Shown in pieces: positions 1-8,345 of a stretch of 64,000 bases of DNA. This DNA comes from CBDDEC01 sp965226785 (GTDB lineage Bacteria; Chloroflexota; Dehalococcoidia; UBA2979). Position numbers and translations under genes: made by a program. Within the stretch, counting starts at the first letter, position 1; every line of letters begins with the position of its first letter. The notes beneath the pieces are model-generated. The model did not search any database and was not told the DNA's origin. It worked only from the letters and a program-made list of their open reading frames with translations. Where the stretch lies: assembly GCA_965226785.1 (NCBI GenBank), contig CBDDEC010000002.1:744001-808000 (forward strand), written 5' to 3'.

Positions 1-2
1 TG

Positions 3-608
3 GTCGAACACATCGAGGCGCTGCGCGCCGACGGCGCAACCTACGAGGAGCAGTTGGCCGAGCGCGAACGCTACCGCACGTCTGGCGCGGGGCTCTCCCG
101 GCTCTACTACAACGGCTACGCGGCGCAGGACGGCGGCATCGTCCTCGGCTGCCTCACCCGGCGCACGAGGGATGGCGCGCGGCGTGTGCTGGCGATGGAT
201 CATGACCGGACGGACGAGGATGGCTTCGACCCGCACGACCCGGACAACCGCAGCCGCGCCGACGCGTGGCGTGACGAGATCGCGGCGACGATGCGCCAAC
301 ACACCGTGGCCGAGTGGATGGAGCGCTTCGCCGCGGAGGGCGTGCCCGCCTCGCCGGTGAACTTCCCGGAGGAGCTGGCGGACGACCCGCAGGTCGAGGC
401 GATGGGGGCAATGGTCGACCTTGAGCACGAGATCACCGGGCCGCAGCGGGTCGTCGGGCCGATCGTCCGCATGTCGGAGACGCCCGCCGTCGCGCAGGGC
501 CCTTCGCCGGCCCTCGGCGTGCACACGCGCGATGTCCTGCGCGAGCACGGGCTGAGCGACGACGAGATTGCCGCGCTGCTCGCCGACGGGGTCATTGGCG
601 GGCCATGA
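3..608 (+). CDS. Class III (CaiB/BaiF) CoA-transferase, C-terminal fragment cut by window edge
   Basis: The last 201 codons of a gene that begins upstream; the frame is open at base 3 with no start codon. Class III CoA-transferases move CoA between organic acids. The fragment carries the C-terminal part of the fold: a segment around Y-Y-N-G-Y-A-A-Q-D-G-G followed by I-V-L-G-C-L (the usual strand before the small domain), then a GPIVRMSETP segment and the terminal L-G-V-H-T-R-D-V-L helix that closes these proteins. The catalytic aspartate region lies outside the window. It ends 68 bases before an acyl-CoA dehydrogenase gene, so it is probably part of the same catabolic operon. Substrate unknown. 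Confidence 0.88.
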   Translation, partial: VEHIEALRADGATYEEQLAERERYRTSGAGLSRLYYNGYAAQDGGIVLGCLTRRTRDGARRVLAMDHDRTDEDGFDPHDPDNRSRADAWRDEIAATMRQHTVAEWMERFAAEGVPASPVNFPEELADDPQVEAMGAMVDLEHEITGPQRVVGPIVRMSETPAVAQGPSPALGVHTRDVLREHGLSDDEIAALLADGVIGGP

Positions 609-676
609 TTTCGGCACACACGCCGCCGAGGTAGACTCGCGGCGCGCGCGCGACGAAGCACCGGGGGAGGTGCGCG

Positions 677-1849
677 ATGGAGTTCCAATTCACCGAGGAG
701 CAGGAGGCCTTCCGTGCCGAGGTGCGCGCGTTCATCGACGCGACGCTGACGCCGGAGTTCCGAGCCCAGCACCGGGCGGACGGCGGCGGTGGGTCTTCGC
801 CCGAGTTCAGCCGCCGCGCCGCCGAGGCGAAGTGGCTCGCGGTCGCCTGGCCCGAGGAGTACGGCGGCGCCGGGCGCAGCTACATCGAGCAGATGATCTA
901 CATGGAGGAGATGGCATACGCCGGTGCGCCACAGGAACACCACCGCCGTGCCGTGCAGCAGGTCGGCCCCTCGATCATCCTCTTCGGCGACGAGGAGCAG
1001 AAGCAGCGCTACCTGCCGCGCATCGCCTCCGGAGAGCTGTCGTTCGCGATGGGCCTGTCGGAGGCTGACGCCGGCAGCGACCTCGCCTCCGCACAGACCT
1101 CGGCGCGTCGCGACGGCGACTTCTTCGTCGTCAACGGGGAGAAGAAGTACACGAGCGGTGCCCACTACTCGGACCTGCTGTGGACGGTCGTCCGCACCGA
1201 CCCCGAGGCGCCGAAGCACCGCGGGATCTCGATGCTGGTCGTGCCGCTCGATGCGGACGGCGTGACCGTGGAGCCGTTGATCGACCTGCAGGGTCAGCAT
1301 CACTTCAACAAGGTCTTCCTCGAAGACGTGCGCGTACCCGCCGACCACCTGGTCGGCGACGAGAACCGCGGCTGGTACGTGAACGCCACGACGATGGACT
1401 TCGAGCGCTCCGGCATCGCCCGCATCGCCGACCTGCGCCGCATCCTCGATCGCACAATCGAGGCGCAGCGGGACGCTGGCGGCGACGGCGCCCGCTGCGG
1501 CAACATCGGACGGCGCATGCGTCTCGCCGAGCACGCCGTGACGACCGAGGTCTCCGCCAACCTCGCCTATCGCGTGACCTCGATGCAGTCCGCCGGCGGC
1601 ATGCCCAACTACGAGGTGTCGATCACCAAGTTGTTGGCCAGCGAGGTGAACCAGGCGATCCACAACAACCACGTCGGGATCACCGGCCTGCATGGCCAGC
1701 TGTCGGGCCTCGACGGGCCGGACGACGAGGGCGGCGGCACGGCGGGCAACGGCTACCTGGCGGCGATCCCGGCGACGATCGCGCAGGGCTCGAGCGAGAT
1801 CCAGCGCAACGTCATCGCCACGCGCGGGCTGGGCCTGCCTCGTGGCTAG
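677..1849 (+). CDS. Acyl-CoA dehydrogenase family protein
   Basis: 390 residues, the normal length for a flavin (FAD) acyl-CoA dehydrogenase, which oxidises an acyl-CoA to the 2,3-enoyl-CoA and passes electrons to ETF. Seen: N-terminal helical domain, the beta-domain flavin motif SEADAGSD (128-135), the NGEKKYTSGA segment (about 153-162), and the C-terminal helix GSSEIQRNVIA (371-381). The residue just before that helix is Gln370, where medium-chain enzymes carry the catalytic Glu, so the base must be elsewhere as in other subfamilies. ATG at 677 has a strong GGGGGAGG ribosome site. The stop overlaps the start of the next CoA-transferase by 8 bases, so the two are translationally coupled. Chain-length specificity cannot be read. 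Confidence 0.93.
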   Translation: MEFQFTEEQEAFRAEVRAFIDATLTPEFRAQHRADGGGGSSPEFSRRAAEAKWLAVAWPEEYGGAGRSYIEQMIYMEEMAYAGAPQEHHRRAVQQVGPSIILFGDEEQKQRYLPRIASGELSFAMGLSEADAGSDLASAQTSARRDGDFFVVNGEKKYTSGAHYSDLLWTVVRTDPEAPKHRGISMLVVPLDADGVTVEPLIDLQGQHHFNKVFLEDVRVPADHLVGDENRGWYVNATTMDFERSGIARIADLRRILDRTIEAQRDAGGDGARCGNIGRRMRLAEHAVTTEVSANLAYRVTSMQSAGGMPNYEVSITKLLASEVNQAIHNNHVGITGLHGQLSGLDGPDDEGGGTAGNGYLAAIPATIAQGSSEIQRNVIATRGLGLPRG

Positions 1850-3128
1850 CGACACCTCAGAGGCGACGCACTCCGGGCCGTTCGCCGGGCTCCGCGCCGT
1901 CGAGTTCGGTCGCTTCATCGCCGCGCCGTACTGCGCGCAGTTCCTCGGCGACCTCGGCGCCGAGGTGATCAAGGTCGAACCGACGGACGGCGACCAGACG
2001 CGCCGCAACGGTCCGATCATTCCGGGCGAGGGCCTGCAGTTCCTGAACAAGAACCGCGGCAAGCGCTCACTGGCGGTGAACCTCCGCGACGCACGCGCCC
2101 TCGAGGCGGTCCACGCGCTTGTCGACGAGGCGGACATCGTGATCGCCAACTTCCGCCCGGGCATCGCCGAGGAGCTGGCGCTCGATTACGCCTCGGTGTC
2201 CGCGCGCAACGAGCGGGTGATCTACGCCGAGAACACGGGCTTCGGTCAGGAGGGACCCCTGGCAGGACAGGCTGGGATGGACGTCGTCATCCAGGCCTAC
2301 TCGGGCCTCGCCCCCCTCACCGACCAGGGTCCGTTGATGCTGGCCAATCCGATCATCGACTACATGGCCGGCGTCTTGCTGACGGGCGGGATCGCCTCGG
2401 CGCTCTATGCGCGCGAGCGCAGCGGTCGAGGTCAGCGCGTCGATGTCTCGCTGCTGCAGGCCGCACTCGTGCTGCAGAACAACACGGCGCATCACGTCGA
2501 CGCCGTCGCCGGCTGGCGGACGGAGTTCGTCGACTACCTCCACGACGCCTACGCCCGGGGCGCCGGCTGGACGGAGATCCTCGAGCAGCGCCAGAGCCTC
2601 CACCCGTACATGGTGCCCCGCGCCTACTACGGCTTCTTCAATACCTCGGACGGCGTGATCGCGATTGCTGGCGGCGGCAGCCTGCTGCAGCAACGCATCG
2701 TCGAGGTCCTGGGCATCGAGGACCCTTGGGTCACCGACCCTGACTGGCAACCACCGGAGGACCTGAAGAGCTACCAGCGCGCGCAGTACGAGCGCGTGAC
2801 GGCCATCTACCGCGAGCAAACGAGCGCCCACTGGATTCAGGTCTTCGCCGAGGCGGGCGTCCCCTGCCGCGAGTACCACACGGTCGAGGAGATCGTGGAC
2901 GACGAGCAGGCGTGGGCCAACGGCTACTTCACGCACTACGAGCACGAGCTCCTCGGCGGCGCGAGCGTCGTCGGGCCGCCGATCGCGCTGAGCGAGACGC
3001 CGCTGGCCTCGCAGGGCGCGCCGCCGGTGCTCGGCAAGCACACCCGCGAACTGCTCGCGCGCGGCGGGCTCGACGGCGAGACGATCGAGGCACTGATCGC
3101 GGACGGCGCGGCTGTCGCATACGAGTAG
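1842..3128 (+). CDS. Class III (CaiB/BaiF) CoA-transferase
   Basis: 428 residues from a GTG at 1842, chosen because the family sequence begins about 13 residues later (F-A-G-L-R-A-V-E-F-G) and the extra upstream frame is only the shadow of the dehydrogenase. The enzyme moves CoA onto a carboxylic acid. Seen: the Rossmann-like start, the L-G-A-E-V-I-K-V-E-P motif (38-47), the likely catalytic Asp173 in I-I-D-Y-M-A-G (corresponding to Asp169 of formyl-CoA transferase), the G-R-G-Q-R-V-D segment and the closing L-G-K-H-T-R-E-L-L helix. It is a paralogue of the two tandem transferases near 58-61 kb. It overlaps the dehydrogenase by 8 bases and is followed after 28 bases by an epimerase gene. Confidence 0.93.
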   Translation: MASDTSEATHSGPFAGLRAVEFGRFIAAPYCAQFLGDLGAEVIKVEPTDGDQTRRNGPIIPGEGLQFLNKNRGKRSLAVNLRDARALEAVHALVDEADIVIANFRPGIAEELALDYASVSARNERVIYAENTGFGQEGPLAGQAGMDVVIQAYSGLAPLTDQGPLMLANPIIDYMAGVLLTGGIASALYARERSGRGQRVDVSLLQAALVLQNNTAHHVDAVAGWRTEFVDYLHDAYARGAGWTEILEQRQSLHPYMVPRAYYGFFNTSDGVIAIAGGGSLLQQRIVEVLGIEDPWVTDPDWQPPEDLKSYQRAQYERVTAIYREQTSAHWIQVFAEAGVPCREYHTVEEIVDDEQAWANGYFTHYEHELLGGASVVGPPIALSETPLASQGAPPVLGKHTRELLARGGLDGETIEALIADGAAVAYE

Positions 3129-3156
3129 ACGCGACCAAGGGATTGGGGAGATTGAC

Positions 3157-4188
3157 ATGACAGAACGAGTCCTGGTCGTGGGCGGCACCGGCCCCACCGG
3201 CGTGCCCATCGTCAATCGTTTCCTCGAGGACGGCGCGCAGGTCGCCATCTTCCACTCCGGACAGCACGAGGCCGAGTTCGCGGGGCCCGAGGGCGACACG
3301 GTCGAACACATCCACGGCGACGCCCGCGATCGCGACGCCATCCCGCAGCTCCTCGGCGACCGCGAGTGGGACATCGCGGTCTGCACCTCGGGACGCCTGC
3401 GCTCGCTCGCGGACCACCTCGCCGGCAAGACCGGGCGGCTCGTCGGTATCACCGGGCAGCCCGTCTACGACGGCTCCGTGCGGCCGACGCCGACCGGCGT
3501 GCTGCCGCTGCCGGTGCCGGAGCACGCGCCGAGGCAGCGCGACGCGTCGAACTACACCGGCCGCGTGGCCGCGGGCGAGGACCAACTCTGGGAGCAGCAT
3601 GGCCGCGGCGACTTCGAGGCGGTGATCGTGCGCTACCCCGGGGTGTTCGGCCCTCGCGCGCCGCTCTCCCACGAGTGGGCGGTGGTGAAGCGCATCGTCG
3701 ACAAGCGGCCGTTCATGCTGCTGCCACACGACGGCGTCACGGTGTTCCAGCGCGCCTACGCCCTCAACGCCGCCCACCTCGTCTATCTCTGCGCGCGCCG
3801 TCCGGAGGCAGCAGGCGAGGCGTTCAATTGCGGCGACGAGTCAGTCCTGAGCGGGCGCAAGGTCGCCGAGGTGATCTGCGACGAGCTGGAGAGCGCGCTG
3901 GAGCTGGTCGGGGTGCCGGCCGAACTCTGCCGCGGCATCTACCCGCTGGCACAGAAGTCGAGCATCGTGCTCGACATGTCGAAGGCGCGTGCGCTACTGG
4001 GCTACCGCGACCTCGTGCCCGTCGAGGAGGCAACGCGCACCACGGCGCGCTACCTCTTCGAGCATCACCCCGGCGAGGAGGACCTGGGAGGTGGCGCGCA
4101 CGGCACCTTCGACTACGAGCGAGAGGACCGCATCCTCGAGGTCTGGCAGGCCGCCATCGGTTCTGCGCGGGAGGCGCTCGATGTCTGA
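3157..4188 (+). CDS. NAD-dependent epimerase/dehydratase family protein
   Basis: 343 residues of the extended short-chain dehydrogenase (NAD-epimerase) type. Seen: the nucleotide-binding G-G-T-G-P-T-G motif at 9-15, a typical Rossmann domain with G-D-A-R-D at about 55, and a C-terminal half resembling sugar epimerases and atypical isoflavone-reductase-like proteins. No clear Y-x-x-x-K pair stands out (there is only an N-Y-T-G-R stretch near 130), so catalysis is uncertain. ATG at 3157 follows a GGGGAG ribosome site. The stop overlaps the ATG of the amidohydrolase gene by 8 bases, placing it in the middle of a five-gene operon. Substrate not predictable. Confidence 0.85.
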   Translation: MTERVLVVGGTGPTGVPIVNRFLEDGAQVAIFHSGQHEAEFAGPEGDTVEHIHGDARDRDAIPQLLGDREWDIAVCTSGRLRSLADHLAGKTGRLVGITGQPVYDGSVRPTPTGVLPLPVPEHAPRQRDASNYTGRVAAGEDQLWEQHGRGDFEAVIVRYPGVFGPRAPLSHEWAVVKRIVDKRPFMLLPHDGVTVFQRAYALNAAHLVYLCARRPEAAGEAFNCGDESVLSGRKVAEVICDELESALELVGVPAELCRGIYPLAQKSSIVLDMSKARALLGYRDLVPVEEATRTTARYLFEHHPGEEDLGGGAHGTFDYEREDRILEVWQAAIGSAREALDV

Positions 4189-5036
4189 CGGCCCAGCCGG
4201 AGGACGCATCCGCGCGATCGACTCGTTGGTCAACAGCGCGTTCCTCAATCTCACAGGCGAGGCGGGTGAACGCGGCCTGGGGCACCTCTTCCCGGACATC
4301 GGCAAACGCCCGACGTTCGACGATCCGGAACGGCTGTTGGAGGTGCTGGACGCCTCGGACATCGGCGCCTGCGTCATCTCGATCATGGAGCCGGAGCACG
4401 CCGAGTGGGTGGGCGACGCGCACCAGCGGTTCCCCCGCAAGATCCTGCCGGCGATGATCGTGGACCCGCTGCTCGGCATGGACGAGGTGCGCCGGGTCGT
4501 CGAGTATCACGAGCGCTACGGCGTGCGCTGCCTGCGCATCCCACCGTTCCGCTACACCCTGCCGCCCACCGACCGCGTCTATTGGCCGTTCTACGTGAAG
4601 GCGATCGAACTCGACATCCCCGTCAGCATGAACGCGGGGTACCCCGGTCCTCGACGCCCCGCCTGGGTGCAGGACCCGCGCTACTTCGACGAGGTGGCGT
4701 TCCACTTCCCGGAGCTGCGGTTGATCATGAGCCACTGCGGCCAGCCCTGGACCGAGGAGGCGATCGCGACGATGGCGCACTGGGACAACGTCTTTATGTC
4801 GTGTACTTCCGTCGCGCCCCGATACTGGCCCGACGCCCTCGTGCAGTTCATCAACACGCGAGGGCGCGAGAAGATGATGTTCGGGACCGAGTTCCCAACG
4901 ATCCCGTGGGAGCGCGCGCGAGGAGCTGGACGACCCCACCCTCGGCGGTGGCCGCGGCATCCGCGAGAACATCGCTCCGCTCTTCTACGCCGAGAACGCG
5001 CAGCGCATCTACGGCTGGGACGCCGACGTCAGCTAG
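4181..5036 (+). CDS. Amidohydrolase 2 family protein (frameshifted near its C-terminus)
   Basis: A TIM-barrel amidohydrolase of the Amidohydro_2 type (decarboxylase/lactonase-like), starting at ATG 4181. The family sequence runs through S-H-C-G-Q-P-W and F-G-T-E-F-P to I-P-W-E-R-A, then the frame is lost within the GC repeat at 4912-4920. In the shifted frame the expected ending reappears, R-E-E-L-D-D-P-T-L followed by L-F-Y-A-E-N-A-Q-R-I-Y-G-W, and stops at 5036. Two missing bases, or one extra, would restore about 285 residues. The N-terminal H-x-H metal motif is absent (A-I-D-S-L-V-N lies at that place), so it may be a metal-poor subgroup. It overlaps the epimerase gene by 8 bases and is the last gene of the operon. 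Confidence 0.82.
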
Positions 5037-5093
5037 TCGCATACGTCCCTGTAGCAGTCCTCACAGGCCGCTAAGCACCGTCTGACGTACGCT

Positions 5094-5171
5094 GATCTTC
5101 GAGGGCAGATCGGGGCGAGTGCCCGCGGTCGGATCGGCGGGAGCGGGCGCTCTCGACCTCAGTGGGAGCGC
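5094..5171 (+). promoter_or_regulatory. Candidate cis-regulatory leader (riboswitch-like) of nhaA
   Basis: The 144-base gap before nhaA can fold into three hairpins: a small stem 5094-5098/5107-5111; a 10-pair stem 5117-5126/5143-5152 (one G-U); and an 8-pair stem 5147-5154/5164-5171 (one G-U). The last two share bases 5147-5152 and cannot form together. The 8-pair stem buries the GGGAG ribosome site (5164-5168), while the 10-pair stem would free it. This is the layout of a translational ON/OFF switch. Known Li+-sensing nhaA-I and nhaA-II RNAs sit in front of nhaA genes, but I cannot match the sequence to their consensus from memory. The fold is seen; the function is inferred. Confidence 0.5.
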
Positions 5172-5180
5172 AGCGACGGC

Positions 5181-6554
5181 ATGATTCACGAGAACCGTCA
5201 GCTCGGCATGCGCCGGGCGCGCATCGACCGGTTCGTCGCCCCCGTCACCCAGTTCATCCAGACGGAGGCCGCCGGCGGCATCGCCCTATTGATCGCCGCG
5301 ATCGTCGCTCTCGTCTGGGCCAACTCCCCGTGGGACGCGGAGTATCACCGCCTCCTCGATCACCATCTCGCGTTCGACCTCGGCTTCTGGCAGCTCAACG
5401 AGCCGTTGTACTTCTGGATCAACGACGCGCTGATGGTGCTCTTCTTCTTCGTGATGGGGATGGAGATCAAGCGCGAGATCGTCATCGGTGAGCTGGCGAC
5501 GCTGCGCAAGCTCGTCGTCCCGGTGGCCGCCGCCGCCGGGGGCATGATCGCGCCCGTGCTCGTGTTCTTCGTCATTGTGGGCACCGGCGAGGGCTCGGAC
5601 GGCTGGGGCATCCCCGTCGCCACCGACATCGCGTTTGCACTCGGCGTGCTGGCGCTGCTGGGGCCGCGCATCCCAGCGGGGCTGAAGGTGCTGCTGCTCG
5701 CGCTGGCCATCGTCGACGACATCGGCGGCATCCTGGTGATCGCGGTGTTCTATACCGAGACGATCGACGGCACGGCGCTCTCCCTGGCCGTGGGAACGCT
5801 GCTGGCCGCCTATGTCCTCCGCGACATCGGCATCTGGTACCTGCCCGCCTATGTCGCCCTGGGCATCGTCGGCTGGGCCGCGACGGTGCAATCCGGCATC
5901 CACCCGACGATCATCGGTGTCGCCTTCGGGCTGCTCACCCCGTGGCGCGCCTGGTACGAGCGTCGCGGCATCCCGGACCTCGTCGAGCAACTGCTGGTGC
6001 GCTTCCGCGAGGGCCGGCAGATGGACGACGAGGAGTCGATCAGCCGACAGAACGAAGCACTGCTCGAACTCGGCGAACTCGCCTCGAAGAGCGTCTCACC
6101 ACTCGACCGCCTCGCGCACATGCTGTTGCCGATCACGGCGTTCCTGGTCGTGCCGATCTTCTCATTCGCGAACGCCGGCGTGTCGCTGTCCGGCGGCTCG
6201 CTGAGCGACGCATTCAGCTCTTCCGTGGCGCTGGGCGTGATCTTCGGCCTCGTGCTCGGCAAACCGATCGGCATCACGATCGGCGCCTGGCTCGCTGTGC
6301 GCTTCGGCGCACAGCTCCCGATCGGCGTGCACTGGTCGTCACTGGTCGGCATGGGCTTCATCGCCGGCATCGGATTCACCGTGTCGCTCCTGATCGCCGA
6401 CCTGTCGTTCGACGGCCTCGGGGCCGGCCAGCTCCTCGACGACGCGAAGATCGGCATTCTCGCCGCCTCGATCCTCGCCGGCGTGCTGGGCTACCTCATT
6501 CTGCGATTCGTTGAGCGCGCCCCCGCGCCGGAAGCGGCCTCGGGCCGCGACTAG
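5181..6554 (+). CDS. nhaA: Na+/H+ antiporter NhaA
   Basis: 457 residues, slightly longer than the roughly 390 of the E. coli protein because of a hydrophilic loop near 250-300 (R-Q-M-D-D-E-E-S). NhaA exchanges cytoplasmic Na+ or Li+ for external protons in the inner membrane. Seen: about eleven or twelve hydrophobic segments, the V-A-T-D-I-A-F-A-L-G motif with Asp149, and the ion-binding pair Asp179-Asp180 in A-I-V-D-D-I-G-G. The ATG at 5181 lies 12 bases after GGGAG, which can be hidden in a leader hairpin. The gene ends directly against the convergent enoyl-CoA hydratase gene (stop at 6554, next stop at 6555). Confidence 0.96.
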   Translation: MIHENRQLGMRRARIDRFVAPVTQFIQTEAAGGIALLIAAIVALVWANSPWDAEYHRLLDHHLAFDLGFWQLNEPLYFWINDALMVLFFFVMGMEIKREIVIGELATLRKLVVPVAAAAGGMIAPVLVFFVIVGTGEGSDGWGIPVATDIAFALGVLALLGPRIPAGLKVLLLALAIVDDIGGILVIAVFYTETIDGTALSLAVGTLLAAYVLRDIGIWYLPAYVALGIVGWAATVQSGIHPTIIGVAFGLLTPWRAWYERRGIPDLVEQLLVRFREGRQMDDEESISRQNEALLELGELASKSVSPLDRLAHMLLPITAFLVVPIFSFANAGVSLSGGSLSDAFSSSVALGVIFGLVLGKPIGITIGAWLAVRFGAQLPIGVHWSSLVGMGFIAGIGFTVSLLIADLSFDGLGAGQLLDDAKIGILAASILAGVLGYLILRFVERAPAPEAASGRD

Positions 6555-7325
6555 TTAGCCACGTGGTCGGTCGAGGAAGCGGCGCTGGTACGTCCGAGGC
6601 TCATCGCTGCGGTGAGCGTCGACGAAGGCCTGCACGCTGGCCTCGATCGCGTCATCGGGCGACATGCGCTCCCATTGCTGAACCAGCCGCTTCTGCGCCC
6701 GAATCGCCAGCGGGCCGTTCGCCATGATCGCATCGACGAACTCGTTGACCGCGGCGTCGAGGCCGTCGGGCGTCGTGACGCGCTCGAGCAGCCCCGCGGC
6801 GTGGGCCTCCTCCGCGTCCCACGGCAGCGCCGTGTAGACCAGCTCGCGCGCACGACCGTGGCCCACGATCCAGGGCAGCAGCGCCGCCTCGATCACCGAG
6901 GGGATACCGACTGCGACCTCGGGCATGCCGAAGCTCGAGTCATCGCTCGCCACGCGGAGGTCGCACGAGGCGGCGATCTCGAGGCCGCCGCCCAGGCAGT
7001 AGCCGCGAATCCTGGCGATCACGGGCACGGGCAGGTCGCGCATCGCCTGGCAGGCGCTGTGCAGCGTGCGAATGAAGTCCTCGGCGGTGTGCTCGTCGAG
7101 GGTGACCAGCTCGTGGACATCGGCGCCGCCGATGAAGGCGCGGTCACCCGCGCCGGTCAGCACCGCGACGCGCAACTCGTCGTCGTCCGCCAGCGCAAGA
7201 AACGCATCGCGCAGCCGCTCGATGCGGCCACGGTCGAGGATGTTGAGGCGCTGCTGGTAGTCGACCGTCACGGTCGCGACGCGACCGCCCTCGCGTTCCT
7301 CGATCGTCGTGCGCACATCGTCCAT
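6555..7325 (-). CDS. Enoyl-CoA hydratase/isomerase family protein
   Basis: 256 residues, standard crotonase length. Crotonases hydrate or isomerise enoyl-CoA thioesters. Seen: the oxyanion-hole segments F-I-G-G-A-D-V (64-70) and Y-C-L-G-G-G-L-E (109-116), and both glutamates of a classical hydratase, Glu116 and Glu136 (in F-G-M-P-E-V). The ATG is preceded at exactly 6 bases by a TATCCT box and lacks a ribosome site, so it is likely leaderless. It is not in an obvious operon: nhaA converges on it and tupC ends 21 bases upstream. Substrate unknown. Confidence 0.92.
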   Translation of the reverse strand: MDDVRTTIEEREGGRVATVTVDYQQRLNILDRGRIERLRDAFLALADDDELRVAVLTGAGDRAFIGGADVHELVTLDEHTAEDFIRTLHSACQAMRDLPVPVIARIRGYCLGGGLEIAASCDLRVASDDSSFGMPEVAVGIPSVIEAALLPWIVGHGRARELVYTALPWDAEEAHAAGLLERVTTPDGLDAAVNEFVDAIMANGPLAIRAQKRLVQQWERMSPDDAIEASVQAFVDAHRSDEPRTYQRRFLDRPRG

Positions 7326-7331
7326 CGGCGG

Positions 7332-7337
7332 AGGATA
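7332..7337 (-). promoter_or_regulatory. -10 box (TATCCT) of a probable leaderless promoter
   Basis: TATCCT on the minus strand ends 6 bases before the ATG of the enoyl-CoA hydratase gene, so transcription would begin at or near the A of the start codon. No ribosome site is visible between them and no good -35 element is seen. It matches the same arrangement at six other genes in the window. Confidence 0.5.
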
Positions 7338-7346
7338 AGCGAGCGG

Positions 7347-8345
7347 TCAGCGCCAGAGCACGCGCTCCGCGTCGATGGCGACGGCGACGTGCGCGCCGGG
7401 TTCGAGGTGATCCGGCACCACCGTCCCCGCCTCGATCGCCACGGCGAGCCGCTCGCCCACGTCGACGACGACGCGCGCATGGCCCAACGCGCCCTCGATC
7501 GCCACGATCGGGCCCTCGAGGATCGTCGGGCCGCTGCTGACGATGCGGGCCGCACTCGGCGGCAGCACGGCGTAGCTCGCCTCCGCCGGCGGGTCGAAGC
7601 TGCCGAGACGCGAAGCGTCGAGGACGGCGTAGCCAAGGAAACGCGCGACCTCAACCGTCGCGGGCGCGGCGAAGGCCTCGGCGGTCGGACCCAACTGCGC
7701 CACCTCGCCGTCGAGGAGCACGACGGTGCGCGCGGCCAGCAGCTGCGCCTCGCTGTGGTCGTGCGTCGAGATCAGGGCCGCGATGCCCTCGTTGGCCAGC
7801 AGCGTGCGCAGCTCGCCGACCAGTCGCGACTTCGCTTCGAGGTCGAGCGAGGAGAAGGGCTCGTCCAGGAACAGCAGCTCCGGCTCCACGGCGAACGCGC
7901 GCGCGAGGCTGACGCGCTGCGCCTCGCCGCCGGACAGCGTGTGCGCACGCGCCTCGGCGAGGTGGCCGACGCCGAGACGGTCGAGCCAGACATCGGCGCG
8001 GTCGGCGCGGTCCTGTGACGGCACGCCGTGCAGACGCAGCGCCGTCTCGATGTTGCTTCGCGCACCCATGTCGAGCAGGCCCGCCTCCTGAAAGACGGTC
8101 GCCGTCCGCCGGCGCAGTGCCGTGCCGCGACCGGTCGTCGCTTCGCCGAAGAGTGTCACCGAGCCTTCGGACGCTTCGAGGAGCAGCGCGCTCGCCAGCA
8201 GCAGCGTCGACTTGCCGGAGCCGTTCGGGCCCAGGATCGCCACCGTCTCACCGGCCGCGACCTCGAGCGCCGCGACGCGCAGCACGGTGCGGCCGCCGCG
8301 GTCGACGCGGAGGTCGGTCAGCGACAGCGCCGTCGAGGCGTTCAC
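7347..8345 (-). CDS. tupC: Tungstate/molybdate-type ABC transporter, ATP-binding protein (TupC-like)
   Basis: 332 residues from GTG at 8345, which overlaps the permease stop by 4 bases (GTGA), the best argument for this start; the longer upstream frame is a shadow of the permease. Seen: Walker A G-P-N-G-S-G-K-S-T (39-47), signature L-S-G-G-E-A-Q-R-V, Walker B L-L-F-L-D-E-P, the switch histidine in S-T-H-D-H, and a C-terminal TOBE-like region (about 255-332) as in oxyanion importers. It powers the uptake system encoded by the two adjacent genes. Assignment to tungstate rests on the binding protein; molybdate is the alternative. Confidence 0.9.
   Translation of the reverse strand: MNASTALSLTDLRVDRGGRTVLRVAALEVAAGETVAILGPNGSGKSTLLLASALLLEASEGSVTLFGEATTGRGTALRRRTATVFQEAGLLDMGARSNIETALRLHGVPSQDRADRADVWLDRLGVGHLAEARAHTLSGGEAQRVSLARAFAVEPELLFLDEPFSSLDLEAKSRLVGELRTLLANEGIAALISTHDHSEAQLLAARTVVLLDGEVAQLGPTAEAFAAPATVEVARFLGYAVLDASRLGSFDPPAEASYAVLPPSAARIVSSGPTILEGPIVAIEGALGHARVVVDVGERLAVAIEAGTVVPDHLEPGAHVAVAIDAERVLWR

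Noticed and set aside
200..2164. 654-codon open frame on the minus strand
   Set aside because: It lies antisense to the CoA-transferase and dehydrogenase genes, is Arg/Ala/Val-rich and matches no family; open shadow frames are expected in GC-rich DNA.
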